DNA from: Listeria ilorinensis
GTDB lineage: Bacteria > Bacillota > Bacilli > Lactobacillales > Listeriaceae
Direction of reading: 5' to 3'
Assembly: GCF_913566895.1 (NCBI RefSeq)
Contig: NZ_CAJYCN010000013.1
Location: 32,521-96,520, forward strand
DNA length: 64,000 nucleotides
A program made the translations under genes and the position numbers. Numbering within the stretch: position 1 is the first letter of the stretch; every line of letters starts with the position of its first letter. Under the pieces are notes generated by a model. It saw nothing but the letters and a program-made list of their open reading frames with translations. It searched no databases and was not told the origin of the DNA. This document shows, in pieces, positions 8,686 through 17,512 of the stretch.

Positions 8686-9882
8686 ATGAGAAAGCAGCAA
8701 ATAAATCGATCGATGCAAAATAAGCAGCGAAAGAGAAGACAGCTGTTTTTCAGTATTTTGTTGATTTGCCTTTTGCTGGTTTTGATTTTTGGAGTGGTCC
8801 AAATTTTTACACCGCAAACCTTTTCTAACGCAACAGAGAAAACTCAAAAGAAAATGATTAAAAAGCAGCAAAGCACCACGAAGTTAGCAGAATCACCTAA
8901 GAAGGAAGAACGTTTTATTCCCACAGAAACAATTGTGCAGAATCAGGAAATCGACCAGTATCTGCAGCAAATCGGTTTTAATGGAACGGCAATGGTTGTG
9001 CGAGAAGGCAAAGTCATCATCGACAAAGGTTATGGCTTAGCGAACCGGGAGCAGCAGGTAGAAAATCGTACTGATACTGGTTATTATATTGGTTCTGCTC
9101 AAAAAGCATTCATTGCTACCGCTATTTTACAACTTGAAGAAGCCGGCAAACTAAATATAGATGATCCGATCAGCCAATATCTGCCAGACTTCCCAAACGG
9201 TCAAAACATCAAGCTTCGTCATCTGTTGACTCATACTTCTGGGATCGTTGGTCATACAGAAGGACAAGGTGCCATCACACCTGAAGAACTGGTTCGAGAT
9301 ATTGAAAAGCAAGGGATCAAACGGCAGCCCGGCAAGTGGAATTATCTGGATTCGAATTACACAGTACTGGCTTATCTGGTAGAAAAAATCAGTGATACGA
9401 AGCTGTCTGACTATATTCAGACCCATATTTTTGATCCTTGTGGGATGAAAGGTGCGGGCTTTTATCAAACTTTTACTGATCAAAAATACCCGTCAACAGG
9501 TTATTATGTAGCAAAAGATGGCTCATACGGGACACCTTCCTTGCCAGACCTGTCACAATTGTATGGCGTAGGCAATATGTATATGCGAGCAATTGACATG
9601 TATTTATTTGATAAAGGCATAGCAGAGCGAAAACTAATCAATGAAGAGAGCTATCAAAAAATGTTTACAAAAGGTAGTAATTCAGGCTATGGCTTTGGTT
9701 TTTATGTGGATCCCGGTAGTTATAATAACCATGGCATCTTAAATGGCTGGAATGCCTCCAATAGTTTTAGCCATAGTGGAAAAACTTTTGTTGTTCTTCT
9801 GTCGAACGTCCAAAATAATATTGCTTCATTTGGAAAAGTAAATAATGAGATATACCAATTATTAAACAAAGCAGATGCATAA
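8686..9882 (+). CDS. Membrane-anchored beta-lactamase/penicillin-binding-protein-like serine hydrolase
   Basis: 398 aa. Basic N-terminus, one membrane segment (about residues 20-45), a charged linker to about residue 85, then a class C beta-lactamase-fold domain facing outside. The nucleophile motif SxxK is SAQK in GSAQKAFIATA; the third motif is HSG (SHSGKTFVVLLSN). The YxN motif is altered: the aligned stretch is WNYLDSNYTVL, so YLD replaces YSN. A role as a carboxypeptidase or esterase in wall metabolism is inferred; lmo0540 is the likely counterpart. AGGAAGTGA stands 6 nt before ATG 8686. Confidence 0.85.
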   Translation: MRKQQINRSMQNKQRKRRQLFFSILLICLLLVLIFGVVQIFTPQTFSNATEKTQKKMIKKQQSTTKLAESPKKEERFIPTETIVQNQEIDQYLQQIGFNGTAMVVREGKVIIDKGYGLANREQQVENRTDTGYYIGSAQKAFIATAILQLEEAGKLNIDDPISQYLPDFPNGQNIKLRHLLTHTSGIVGHTEGQGAITPEELVRDIEKQGIKRQPGKWNYLDSNYTVLAYLVEKISDTKLSDYIQTHIFDPCGMKGAGFYQTFTDQKYPSTGYYVAKDGSYGTPSLPDLSQLYGVGNMYMRAIDMYLFDKGIAERKLINEESYQKMFTKGSNSGYGFGFYVDPGSYNNHGILNGWNASNSFSHSGKTFVVLLSNVQNNIASFGKVNNEIYQLLNKADA

Positions 9883-9889
9883 AAATGAG

Positions 9890-9919
9890 AACCACATTGT
9901 TCAACGATGTGGTTTTTTT
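9890..9919 (+). terminator. Rho-independent terminator
   Basis: AACCACAT/ATGTGGTT arms with a 9-nt loop and a run of seven T after the hydrolase gene. Confidence 0.88.
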
Positions 9920-10016
9920 CTGCAATATTTTGGTAGATTTTGAAAGATATTATTGCCTCAATTGAATGGATTTAGCGAATGAATGGTTTATTTATGGTAA
10001 AATATGAATGTAAATA

Positions 10017-10066
10017 AAAGAAAATGATCGATAATGAAAGAAAATGATTGATTTTGAATGATTGAG
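10017..10066 (+). promoter_or_regulatory. Tandem direct repeats, candidate DeoR/FruR operators
   Basis: Two adjacent 20-bp units at 10017-10036 and 10037-10056 share AAAGAAAATGATyGATwwTG, followed by a partial third unit (AATGATTGAG). DeoR-family regulators commonly bind direct repeats near their own operon start, and this block lies 33 bp before the DeoR gene. Confidence 0.6.
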
Positions 10067-10098
10067 ATGCTACTATATAAATGGATGGAGGAAATGAA

Positions 10099-10851
10099 AT
10101 GTTAAATGCAGAACGAAAACAACGCATTATTGAAAATCTCGAACGAGTAGGTGTCATTAAACTAATTGAATTAGTTGAAGCTCTGGACTGTTCGGAATCA
10201 ACAATTAGAAGAGATTTGATCGAACTAGAACAAGAAGGATTTTTGGAACGAGTTCATGGTGGAGCGAGATTATTAAATGCACATAACATCGAGCCAAGCA
10301 TGAACGAAAAATCTTTCAAAAACATTCATAGTAAGCAAGAAATTGCACGATACAGTGCAGAATTAGTGGCAGAAGGTGATTGTATTTATTTGGATGCTGG
10401 TTCCACAACGATTGAAATGATCCCTTTTCTGGCCGATCGACGTATTACAGTCGTTACAAATGGATTAGCCCATATTGAAAAACTCGTACAGCTTCGAGTG
10501 AATGCCTATCTTTTAGGTGGGAAAATGAAAGTGCATACAAAAGCAGTGATCGGTGCAGTTGCGCTTAATAATCTAACAAATTACCATTTTGATAAAGCTT
10601 TTCTCGGAACCAATGCGATACATTCTGATTATGGTCACACAACCCCAGACACGGAAGAAGCATTGTTAAAAAGATCAGCAGGCAAGCAGGCAGCGAATAC
10701 CTATGTGCTGGCTGACCATAGTAAATTTGGACACATTCATTTTGCACGTATTTTTGATTTAGAAGATGCTACGATTGTGACGGACTATATTCCACAAGAA
10801 ATGAAAGATTCCTTTATCCAAAAAACAAAAATAATCGAGGTGGAAAAATGA
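10099..10851 (+). CDS. DeoR-family regulator of the fructose operon
   Basis: 250 aa. N-terminal DeoR winged helix (RKQRIIENLERVGVIKLIEL; CSESTIRRDLIELEQEGFLERVHGGARL), then the phosphosugar-sensing DeoRC domain (DAGSTTIEMIPFL; GKMKVHTKAVIGAVA; LADHSKFG). ATG 10099 is chosen because GGAGG lies 9 nt upstream inside the longer frame. The stop overlaps fruK by 4 bp (ATGA). The order regulator-fruK-fruA is the standard fructose operon and matches Listeria lmo2337-2335. It probably represses the operon and is released by fructose 1-phosphate. Confidence 0.92.
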   Translation: MLNAERKQRIIENLERVGVIKLIELVEALDCSESTIRRDLIELEQEGFLERVHGGARLLNAHNIEPSMNEKSFKNIHSKQEIARYSAELVAEGDCIYLDAGSTTIEMIPFLADRRITVVTNGLAHIEKLVQLRVNAYLLGGKMKVHTKAVIGAVALNNLTNYHFDKAFLGTNAIHSDYGHTTPDTEEALLKRSAGKQAANTYVLADHSKFGHIHFARIFDLEDATIVTDYIPQEMKDSFIQKTKIIEVEK

Positions 10852-11759
10852 TTTATACAGTAACCTTAAATCCATCGATTGACTATATTGTTCAGGTTGA
10901 AGATTTAAAGCTTGGTGAACTCAACCGAATGAAACATGATGATAAACTGCCCGGCGGGAAAGGAATCAATGTCTCGCGCGTTTTAAATCAGCTTAATGTC
11001 AATTCGCAAGCAACAGGTTTTTTGGGCGGATTTACAGGTGGATTTATCAAAGATTGGCTGGAAGAAGAAGGCGTGAAGACGGGTTTTGTTAAGATTTCCG
11101 ATGATACCCGCATTAATATCAAATTGAAACACGGTGAAGAAACCGAGATCAATGGCTTAGGACCGACTATTTCAAAGCAGGAACAAACCGTTTTCTTTGA
11201 AAAAATGCAAGCAGTCAAGACAGGCGATATTGTCATCCTTTCGGGGAGTGTGCCACCTTCCCTTGGAAATAATTTTTATGAACAGATTATTGCGCATTGT
11301 CTAGAAATCGGCGCTGACTTTATGATTGATACAACAGGATCTGAACTGCTGGAGGCTTTGCCTAAAAAACCACTACTCATCAAACCGAATCATCATGAAC
11401 TTGCTGAACTTTTCGGTGTGCCCCTTAAGACTAGAGAAGACATCATTGTTTATGGAAAGAAATGTCTGGATCTAGGCGCACAGCATGTAATTGTCTCAAT
11501 GGCAGGAGATGGGGCTTTATTTTTTGAAGGGGAAAATGTCTATTTTGCAGAACCGATCAAAGGTGTTGTCAAAAATTCAGTTGGTGCAGGTGATTCAATG
11601 ATTGCCGGTTTTGTGGGTGCTTATTCAGTCACAAAAGAACCGCTGGAAGCATTTAAAACAGGTGTAGCGACTGGTACTGCTACAGCCTTCTCTACAGATT
11701 TAGCAAAAAAAGCCTTTATTAATGAAATGAAGCCAAAAGTAAAGCTTATCAAACTTTAA
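10848..11759 (+). CDS. fruK: 1-phosphofructokinase
   Basis: 303 aa, PfkB/ribokinase fold, phosphorylating fructose 1-phosphate to fructose 1,6-bisphosphate. Seen: the N-terminal IYTVTLNPSIDYIVQVEDL, the PGGKGINVSRVL signature, and the C-terminal catalytic motif NSVGAGDSMIAGFVG, with the catalytic Asp in GAGD. Translationally coupled to the DeoR gene by a 4-bp overlap and followed at 18 bp by fruA. Confidence 0.95.
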   Translation: MIYTVTLNPSIDYIVQVEDLKLGELNRMKHDDKLPGGKGINVSRVLNQLNVNSQATGFLGGFTGGFIKDWLEEEGVKTGFVKISDDTRINIKLKHGEETEINGLGPTISKQEQTVFFEKMQAVKTGDIVILSGSVPPSLGNNFYEQIIAHCLEIGADFMIDTTGSELLEALPKKPLLIKPNHHELAELFGVPLKTREDIIVYGKKCLDLGAQHVIVSMAGDGALFFEGENVYFAEPIKGVVKNSVGAGDSMIAGFVGAYSVTKEPLEAFKTGVATGTATAFSTDLAKKAFINEMKPKVKLIKL

Positions 11760-11777
11760 AAAAATGGAGGAACTAAA

Positions 11778-13652
11778 ATGAAAATCACGGACTTACTCAG
11801 CAAAGACGTTATGATTATGTCACTTCAAGCCCGGACAAAAGAGGCAGCCATTGATGAGATGATAAATGCTCTTAAGACACACGATAAAATCAATGATGTG
11901 ACTATTTTCAAAGAAGCAATCATGTCACGGGAAGCACAGAGTTCCACAGGGATTGGTGAAGGAATTGCTATGCCGCATGCAAAAACAAAAGCCGTCAATA
12001 CACCAACTGTTGTGTTTGCTAAAAGTGAAGCAGGCCTTGATTATGAATCGTTGGACGGCCAGCCTGCACATCTGTTCTTCATGATCGCAGCTCCAGATGG
12101 CGCAAATGAAACGCATTTAGAAACACTTGCTGCACTTTCACGCTTACTTGTCCACCCAACATTTGTGGAAAGCTTAAAAAAAGCGCAAACCCCTGATGAA
12201 GTAATAAATTTGTTCGATCAAGAACAAGCTGATTCAGAAGGAAATGTCCAGGAAACACCTGCATCTACAGAAGATAAAAAAGAATTTGTTGTTGCTGTAA
12301 CTGCTTGTCCAACAGGTATTGCGCACACTTACATGGCTGAAGACGCACTTAAAAACAAAGCAAAAGAATTAGGCGTCGAGATTCGTGTGGAAACAAATGG
12401 TTCAGAGGGTGTGAAACATCGGCTAACTAAAGAGGAGATCGACCGAGCTGCAGGTGTGATTGTTGCTGCTGATAAAAATGTTGAAATGGCACGTTTTGAT
12501 GGAAAGCATGTACTGCAAACACCAGTAAGCGATGGGATTCGTAAACCTGAAGAACTTATCAGCCGTGCATTGAAACAAGATGCGCCGGTTTTCCACAGCG
12601 ATGGTGCTGTAAATAAAGAAGAGTCTGAAGAAAAGTTGTCAGTCGGGAGTAAAATTTATAAAGACTTGATGAACGGAATTTCGCATATGCTGCCGTTTGT
12701 TGTTGGTGGCGGGATTTTGATGGCCGTTTCCTTCTTAATTGAAGGTTTTGCCCCCGATAGCTCTATCTTTAAAATGCTCGGTCAAATTACAGGTGGCGAA
12801 ACAGGTGCGTTTCTCTTCCTGATTCCAATACTAGCCGGTTTTATTGCAAGCAGTATTGGTGATCGCCCTGCTTTAATGCCTGGTATGGTTGGCGGTCTAA
12901 TGGCTGCACAAACAGGCGCCGGATTCCTTGGAGGTTTAGCAGCTGGTTTCTTAGCTGGTTATGTTGTTTTAGGACTTAAAAAAGTATTTGCCGGCATACC
13001 AAAATCTTTAGATGGTTTGAAACCGATTTTGCTCTATCCAGTATTTGGCCTATTAATCACTGGCGGAATCATGTATTATGTGGCCGATCCAATCTTTAAA
13101 GTCATTAATGATTTCCTAGTAACGCAATTAGAAGGACTAGGAACTACCAATGCAGTTATTTTAGGAGTTGTTTTGGGTGGCATGATGGCCATTGATATGG
13201 GCGGTCCATTTAATAAGGCAGCTTATACCTTTGCAATTGGTGTATTTACTTCGACAGGTGATGGTACATTTATGGCAGCAGTTATGGCTGGTGGTATGGT
13301 TCCTCCGCTTGCTATTGCACTTGCAACGACCTTCTTCCGGAATAAATTTACAGAACAGGAAAAACAAGCTGGCTTAACAAACTATGTTTTGGGACTATCC
13401 TTTATTACAGAAGGGGCTATCCCGTTTGCCGCTGCCGATCCGCTTCGTGTTATTGTATCCTCAGTCATTGGCTCAGCTATTGCCGGCGGACTGACGCAAT
13501 TCTGGCATTTAAATGTTCCGGCTCCTCATGGTGGTATATTTGTTGCACCACTTGCTAATCAGCCATTACTGTTTTTACTGGCAATTGTTATTGGCACAGT
13601 TGTCGCTGGACTCATTTATGGTTTTTGGAAGAAACCGGCAAAAGAAATTTAA
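11778..13652 (+). CDS. fruA: PTS fructose-specific EIIABC
   Basis: 624 aa with three domains. EIIA occupies residues 1-148, with the phospho-accepting His67 in GEGIAMPHAKT; EIIB residues 168-265, with the active-site Cys177 in VTACPTGIAHTYM; EIIC from about 290 to the end, with several membrane segments and GDRPALMPG. It imports and phosphorylates fructose to fructose 1-phosphate, the substrate of fruK just upstream. GGAGG before ATG 11778. Confidence 0.95.
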   Translation: MKITDLLSKDVMIMSLQARTKEAAIDEMINALKTHDKINDVTIFKEAIMSREAQSSTGIGEGIAMPHAKTKAVNTPTVVFAKSEAGLDYESLDGQPAHLFFMIAAPDGANETHLETLAALSRLLVHPTFVESLKKAQTPDEVINLFDQEQADSEGNVQETPASTEDKKEFVVAVTACPTGIAHTYMAEDALKNKAKELGVEIRVETNGSEGVKHRLTKEEIDRAAGVIVAADKNVEMARFDGKHVLQTPVSDGIRKPEELISRALKQDAPVFHSDGAVNKEESEEKLSVGSKIYKDLMNGISHMLPFVVGGGILMAVSFLIEGFAPDSSIFKMLGQITGGETGAFLFLIPILAGFIASSIGDRPALMPGMVGGLMAAQTGAGFLGGLAAGFLAGYVVLGLKKVFAGIPKSLDGLKPILLYPVFGLLITGGIMYYVADPIFKVINDFLVTQLEGLGTTNAVILGVVLGGMMAIDMGGPFNKAAYTFAIGVFTSTGDGTFMAAVMAGGMVPPLAIALATTFFRNKFTEQEKQAGLTNYVLGLSFITEGAIPFAAADPLRVIVSSVIGSAIAGGLTQFWHLNVPAPHGGIFVAPLANQPLLFLLAIVIGTVVAGLIYGFWKKPAKEI

Positions 13653-13663
13653 AACCTATTCCA

Positions 13664-13698
13664 AACAGTCTTTCTTATCAAAAGAAAGGCTGTTTTTT
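13664..13698 (+). terminator. Rho-independent terminator of the fru operon
   Basis: AACAGTCTTTCTT and AAGAAAGGCTGTT pair around a short loop, followed by six T. Confidence 0.9.
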
Positions 13699-13761
13699 GT
13701 TGAAATAGTCGAATTCTCAAATTTCTGCTGTTATAATAAAAGAGAAGAAGGGGTGGTACAT

Positions 13762-14112
13762 ATGGATTTTGGTGAAAAACTAATTAATCTACGGAAAAAG
13801 AATCGCATGACGCAGAAACAATTAGCACAAAAAATTGGTGTAACAGCATCTACAATCAGTAAATATGAAAATGACAATCATCGCCCACCTATTTTTATTT
13901 TAGCTAAACTTGCAGAGACTCTTGGTACCACAACGGACTTTCTCTTAGATGACGTGGCAGGTTTGCGTGAAAAAAATTCTGTCAATGCTTTTCCGTTAAT
14001 TGGCAATCCGGAACTGGAAAAGTGGTATCTAGAACTCCCCTATACACTGTCAGAAAAGGACTTGCTTCTTTTAAAACAAATCTCAGAAGCGATCGAAAAA
14101 CAAAAATCCTAA
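13762..14112 (+). CDS. XRE-family HTH regulator
   Basis: 116 aa. A Cro/CI-type HTH covers residues 4-60 (LRKKNRMTQKQLAQKIGVTASTISKYENDN), followed by a C-terminal part with no recognised domain. It stands between the fructose operon and comK, the same place as the lmo2334 regulator of Listeria. Target genes unknown. ATG 13762 follows GAAGGGGTGG; the longer frame from 13513 runs through fruA and was discarded. Confidence 0.88.
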   Translation: MDFGEKLINLRKKNRMTQKQLAQKIGVTASTISKYENDNHRPPIFILAKLAETLGTTTDFLLDDVAGLREKNSVNAFPLIGNPELEKWYLELPYTLSEKDLLLLKQISEAIEKQKS

Positions 14113-14118
14113 AGAGAT

Positions 14119-14146
14119 AGCCAGCATGTTGTATGCTGGCTTTTAT
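14119..14146 (+). terminator. Rho-independent terminator
   Basis: Perfect arms AGCCAGCAT/ATGCTGGCT with a 5-nt loop, followed by TTTTAT, after the XRE gene. Confidence 0.85.
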
Positions 14147-14184
14147 GATATTACTGTGAGAAGTTTTTGTATTATAGGAGCTTC

Positions 14185-14639
14185 TTATTTTTTATTCTGC
14201 GTTTTTTTCTCCACTTGATAAATAAGCTGCTTTTCGGCCGCAAGTGTGGCTGGTGGAAAGAACATGTTGATATATGGATACTCTGCTTCAATTGCTCGAA
14301 CTTTTTGTGAATATTTCATGTGAAGCATGCTGGTGCGTGCTACTTGATTATTAAATGAGTGGAGGGAAACGTCAATTTCATACGTATTAAGATTAGCGAA
14401 TTGGATAACAGTCTGATTAATTTTAGAAGAATCATAGTCTCGAATATGCTGGGGAAATACCCATATGCAGTTCGGGTTTTGCGGTGAAGCAGTTGGAAAT
14501 GCATAAGTAAAAGTAAGTGGATCTATTATAACGGGTGGTTTATGTGTGACACCAATCAGATGTTTGGTACCGTCTTTGCGTCCAATAAAACTTGCTCCAT
14601 ACAATTTACAACTGGTTTTAATAATCTCAAACGGGGTAA
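14185..14639 (-). pseudogene. comK: comK, C-terminal fragment cut by the prophage
   Basis: About 150 codons remain. The visible protein (TPFEIIKTSCKLYGASFIGRK, then VTHKPPVIIDP and SLHSFNNQVARTSMLHMKYS) aligns with B. subtilis ComK from about residue 46 onward (KPLQIVDRSCRFFGSSYAGRK). ComK is the master activator of competence genes. The frame runs through the 11-bp core repeat and meets a stop inside phage DNA without an ATG, so the N-terminal part must lie beyond position 64000. Precise excision would restore the gene. That the missing part is present on the other side is inferred from the core repeat, not seen. Confidence 0.88.
14629..14639. other. attL core
   Basis: AAACGGGGTAA, repeated exactly at the right end. 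The base before it differs (C here, T at the right end), which fixes one edge of the core. It lies within the comK reading frame. Confidence 0.75.
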
Positions 14640-14709
14640 GGTTAGAACTTGTTGAGATGGGGGTGTTTTATCGTTGTTGTTATGCGATTTTTAGAGAATG
14701 TTGCATTTA

Positions 14710-14730
14710 TGAATACCCTTTTGAGTACCC
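14710..14730 (+). repeat. Integrase arm-type sites, left
   Basis: TGAATACCC (14710-14718) and TGAGTACCC (14722-14730), two near-identical 9-mers in the same orientation next to the integrase stop codon. The same 9-mer occurs twice at the right end of the prophage. Their position is typical of tyrosine-integrase arm sites. Confidence 0.65.
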
Positions 14731-14732
14731 CG

Positions 14733-15869
14733 TTAAAAATTAACATATTCAGCAAACATTTTTGAGGTCTTGTCTTCTCTTGCCTCAGTCACGTGCGTGT
14801 ATATGTTCATAGTCGTTTTCACATCTGCGTGTCCCAGTCGTTTTTGCACATCCTTAATCGTTGCTCCCGACTCAAACAGAAGACTGGCGTGCGTATGGCG
14901 GAAGCCGTGAATTGTTATAGGATTGATTCCGTATTTCTTTTCGAGCTCTTTCATCCGGTTAGAGCCGTAAAGGAAGTAGAGGAACGCACCTGAATTATTC
15001 GTACAGACGAGGTCTTGAGAGGGCCGCAAGCCTTTCATGAAGAATAGTTCTTTTTGTTTTGCCTTCCAACTCTTCAAAAGTGATAAGGTGTTATCGTCAA
15101 TGCTAATCACTCTTTTACTGTTGACGGTTTTAGGTTCTTGGATTTTAAAAGATTTGCCTACCTCCACTAATGTTTTATTGATCGATACTTTTTTAGTATC
15201 GAAGCTGATGTCATCCCAAGTGAGCGCGTGAAGTTCCCCCTTCCGCATTCCTGTAAAAGCGAGCAAGCGGAAATAGATCAGTTCAAACATGTTATTATCT
15301 TTTTCGACACACTGGAAGAAGTGCTGAAGTTCCTCTTTATTGTAGAATTTTTTTGTTTGTGCTTTTTGCTTTTGACGCGGAGTGACAACTCGCAACATAG
15401 GGTTATCATCAATAATCTGATTGATAACGGCATACTCAAATACTTTCGAGGTGTATGCTTTAAGCTTTTGATAGGTGGTCACTTTGCTATGCCACTGATT
15501 AACGGCCTGTTGGCATACATGAGAATTTATAGCTTGAATGTTGAAGGAGCCCAGAGCAGGATTAATATGGTTTTTAAATAACCCCTCGATGATAGACATT
15601 GATGTCTCCCGTACACTCAGACGGTGCTGTTCCAGCCACATCTTGTAGACTTGCTCAAATGTATATTTTTTCTTTTCGCTTGTTACAGATTTCTTTGCAT
15701 CCGCTGCTAGTTCTAGACGAGCCAAAGCGAGACGTGCCTCCTTGAGTGATTTAAACCCGCGCCGAGTTGTGCGTTTCTTTTTTCCAGTTAGCGGGTCTAC
15801 CCCCAGATAGATACTAAACATGTAAGCAGTTGCACCATTTTTCTTTTTATACTCCTTAATTTCTGCCAC
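14733..15869 (-). CDS. int: Phage tyrosine integrase
   Basis: 378 aa. An N-terminal AP2-like arm-binding domain (KKKNGATAYMFSIYLG), a SAM-like core-binding domain at about residues 70-160, and a catalytic domain with the full set Arg209 (TGMRKGE), His321-x-x-Arg324 (HGFRHTH), His347 (RLGHAD) and the nucleophile Tyr357 (NIYTHV). It integrates the phage by recombination between attP and comK. GGAGG stands before ATG 15869. It is unlike the serine integrase that A118-type phages use for comK; it resembles integrases of tRNA-integrating Firmicute phages. Confidence 0.93.
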   Translation of the reverse strand: MAEIKEYKKKNGATAYMFSIYLGVDPLTGKKKRTTRRGFKSLKEARLALARLELAADAKKSVTSEKKKYTFEQVYKMWLEQHRLSVRETSMSIIEGLFKNHINPALGSFNIQAINSHVCQQAVNQWHSKVTTYQKLKAYTSKVFEYAVINQIIDDNPMLRVVTPRQKQKAQTKKFYNKEELQHFFQCVEKDNNMFELIYFRLLAFTGMRKGELHALTWDDISFDTKKVSINKTLVEVGKSFKIQEPKTVNSKRVISIDDNTLSLLKSWKAKQKELFFMKGLRPSQDLVCTNNSGAFLYFLYGSNRMKELEKKYGINPITIHGFRHTHASLLFESGATIKDVQKRLGHADVKTTMNIYTHVTEAREDKTSKMFAEYVNF

Positions 15870-15968
15870 GATTTACACCTCCTGTCAGTTTATTTGAACG
15901 TATGTTCTATTTCAAGAGTGGATAAAAGGCACTGAAATTTATCAATGCCTGATACCAATTATTTTTTA

Positions 15969-16982
15969 TTAAATGCTGAAGAAGAATTGACTATCGAATC
16001 GAAGTAAGGCAGCGTCGCCTTCGTCGACTAAACCACAAACATATCCTTCAAGCTCGCCATTGTTATAAATTTCTCCGTCTAATTCGTTAGGCACTACTAC
16101 AGTAGGCATATCTAAGCTAGATCCAGCTGATGAAATGAAATCAAAGTCATATGAACTAACATTATATTTGTCTTGTTCACTAGTAGCATCGTACATTTTT
16201 ATTTTTACTTTCACAAGGACATATTCTTTCCCAGCTGGAGGTTCTTCATTAAATTGATTTTCTTGATAAATCATATTCCATGCTTCATCTCCGCGAATTG
16301 TTCCTGTCACTGTAACATCTAAGTTTGCATCAAACTCATTCCCAGAATCGAGATCATTCAACGTACATTTTAAAGATAATGCTTGATTAACAGGTACAGG
16401 GTCGGTTCTATCTCCCATCGTATTTTCTTCCTCTGTCGTTTCTTCCTCGGAAGCTGCAGGCTTCTCAGCACTGTCGCTACTGCTGGCCTCGCTCTCGGAC
16501 GAAGTAGTATTATCGCTAGACGATGCGGCGGCATTATCTGTATCTGTAGAAGCTTCCCCCGTCCCGCTCGCGACATATCCAATAATTGGGATGGCGATTG
16601 CTGCAACAATCAGTACATAAAACCACCACTGCTTAAATACTTTTACAAATTCTCCACCTCTAATTAGCGCCATCAAGCCTGCGATAACAAATAGTATAAG
16701 CGGAACGATGTAAAAGAAGGCTGTGCTGATAGTCCCGCCGATAGCGGCTGCTACCATGAATGTGCCTCCAAGCAAATTATGGTTTTTTACCATGCAAGCA
16801 CCGACGAGCCCCAAAATTGAAAACAGTAGTGCAATAAATCCAGTTGTTGTTACCGAACCAGCGCCCTCTGCTTCAAAAAGTGATGCAGCTCCTCCCACAG
16901 TCATAACCATTATGGCTGTAAGAATTCCAAGTATTCCCCCGATCAATCCAAGTACAAATTCTGTTTTTCTGCTAATTTCCAC
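15969..16982 (-). CDS. Membrane protein with DUF4064-like and DUF4352-like domains; possible superinfection-exclusion protein
   Basis: 337 aa. Residues 1-140 hold about four membrane segments resembling DUF4064, followed by a long Ser/Thr/Asp/Glu-rich linker (about 143-195) and an extracellular DUF4352/telokin-like domain (GKEYVLVKVKIKMYD, FNEEPPAGKE). It lies between the integrase and the ImmA/repressor genes, on the strand expressed in the lysogen. That position and a surface domain are typical of lysogenic-conversion or superinfection-exclusion genes, but no function can be read from the sequence. Confidence 0.75.
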   Translation of the reverse strand: MEISRKTEFVLGLIGGILGILTAIMVMTVGGAASLFEAEGAGSVTTTGFIALLFSILGLVGACMVKNHNLLGGTFMVAAAIGGTISTAFFYIVPLILFVIAGLMALIRGGEFVKVFKQWWFYVLIVAAIAIPIIGYVASGTGEASTDTDNAAASSSDNTTSSESEASSSDSAEKPAASEEETTEEENTMGDRTDPVPVNQALSLKCTLNDLDSGNEFDANLDVTVTGTIRGDEAWNMIYQENQFNEEPPAGKEYVLVKVKIKMYDATSEQDKYNVSSYDFDFISSAGSSLDMPTVVVPNELDGEIYNNGELEGYVCGLVDEGDAALLRFDSQFFFSI

Positions 16983-17068
16983 GAAGTCATCTCCCTTTAT
17001 TTTTATATATAATCGCTAATAAGCGTTTATATCATACAAATAACAATCTTCTGTAAGAAAAACCCAAC

Positions 17069-17497
17069 TCATTGAAGTTGAAAGTCAACAAACCTTTCCA
17101 TCTCTAGCGGTATGCCACGTGCATGCAATAGCTCTTTTTTTGTTCGATATTCTGTTAAATCTACATCTAATAGTAGTAAATATGTTGCAAATTGGTGTGC
17201 CTCACGTTCGATTTTGCTCAGATTTATCCAGGATATAGAGCGGACAAATGGCGCATTTGCGCGCGGATGAAGAATGGCGTGAGCCAGTTCATGAGCCAGC
17301 ACATAGTTTCTCTCATGCTCGGCTAAATTTGAATTAATAAAAATGAATTGATTCCGCCGTACATATCTATAAAAGCCGTTCGTCTCCTCGCATAAGTCCC
17401 ACTCAATTACTTGTATATTTAATGAAGCGCATAATTCCCAAGGGTCGCCCGTACCATGCTTAGTAACAATGTTTTTTATCATCTCGTTTAACCACAT
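17069..17497 (-). CDS. ImmA/IrrE-type metallopeptidase
   Basis: 142 aa. The zinc-binding motif HELAH (His69, Glu70, His73 in VLAHELAHAIL) and the surrounding fold are of the ImmA/IrrE family, proteases that cleave phage repressors to trigger induction. Located 15 bp downstream of the XRE repressor, as in ICEBs1 and many Firmicute phages, so the likely substrate is that repressor. GGAGG precedes the start. Confidence 0.88.
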   Translation of the reverse strand: MWLNEMIKNIVTKHGTGDPWELCASLNIQVIEWDLCEETNGFYRYVRRNQFIFINSNLAEHERNYVLAHELAHAILHPRANAPFVRSISWINLSKIEREAHQFATYLLLLDVDLTEYRTKKELLHARGIPLEMERFVDFQLQ

Positions 17498-17512
17498 CTA
17501 TAAGGAGCCTCC

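Noticed and set aside
14185..14604. Complete 139-aa protein starting at TTG 14604
   Set aside because: The TTG is an internal Leu codon of comK; the homologous frame continues upstream to the phage junction.
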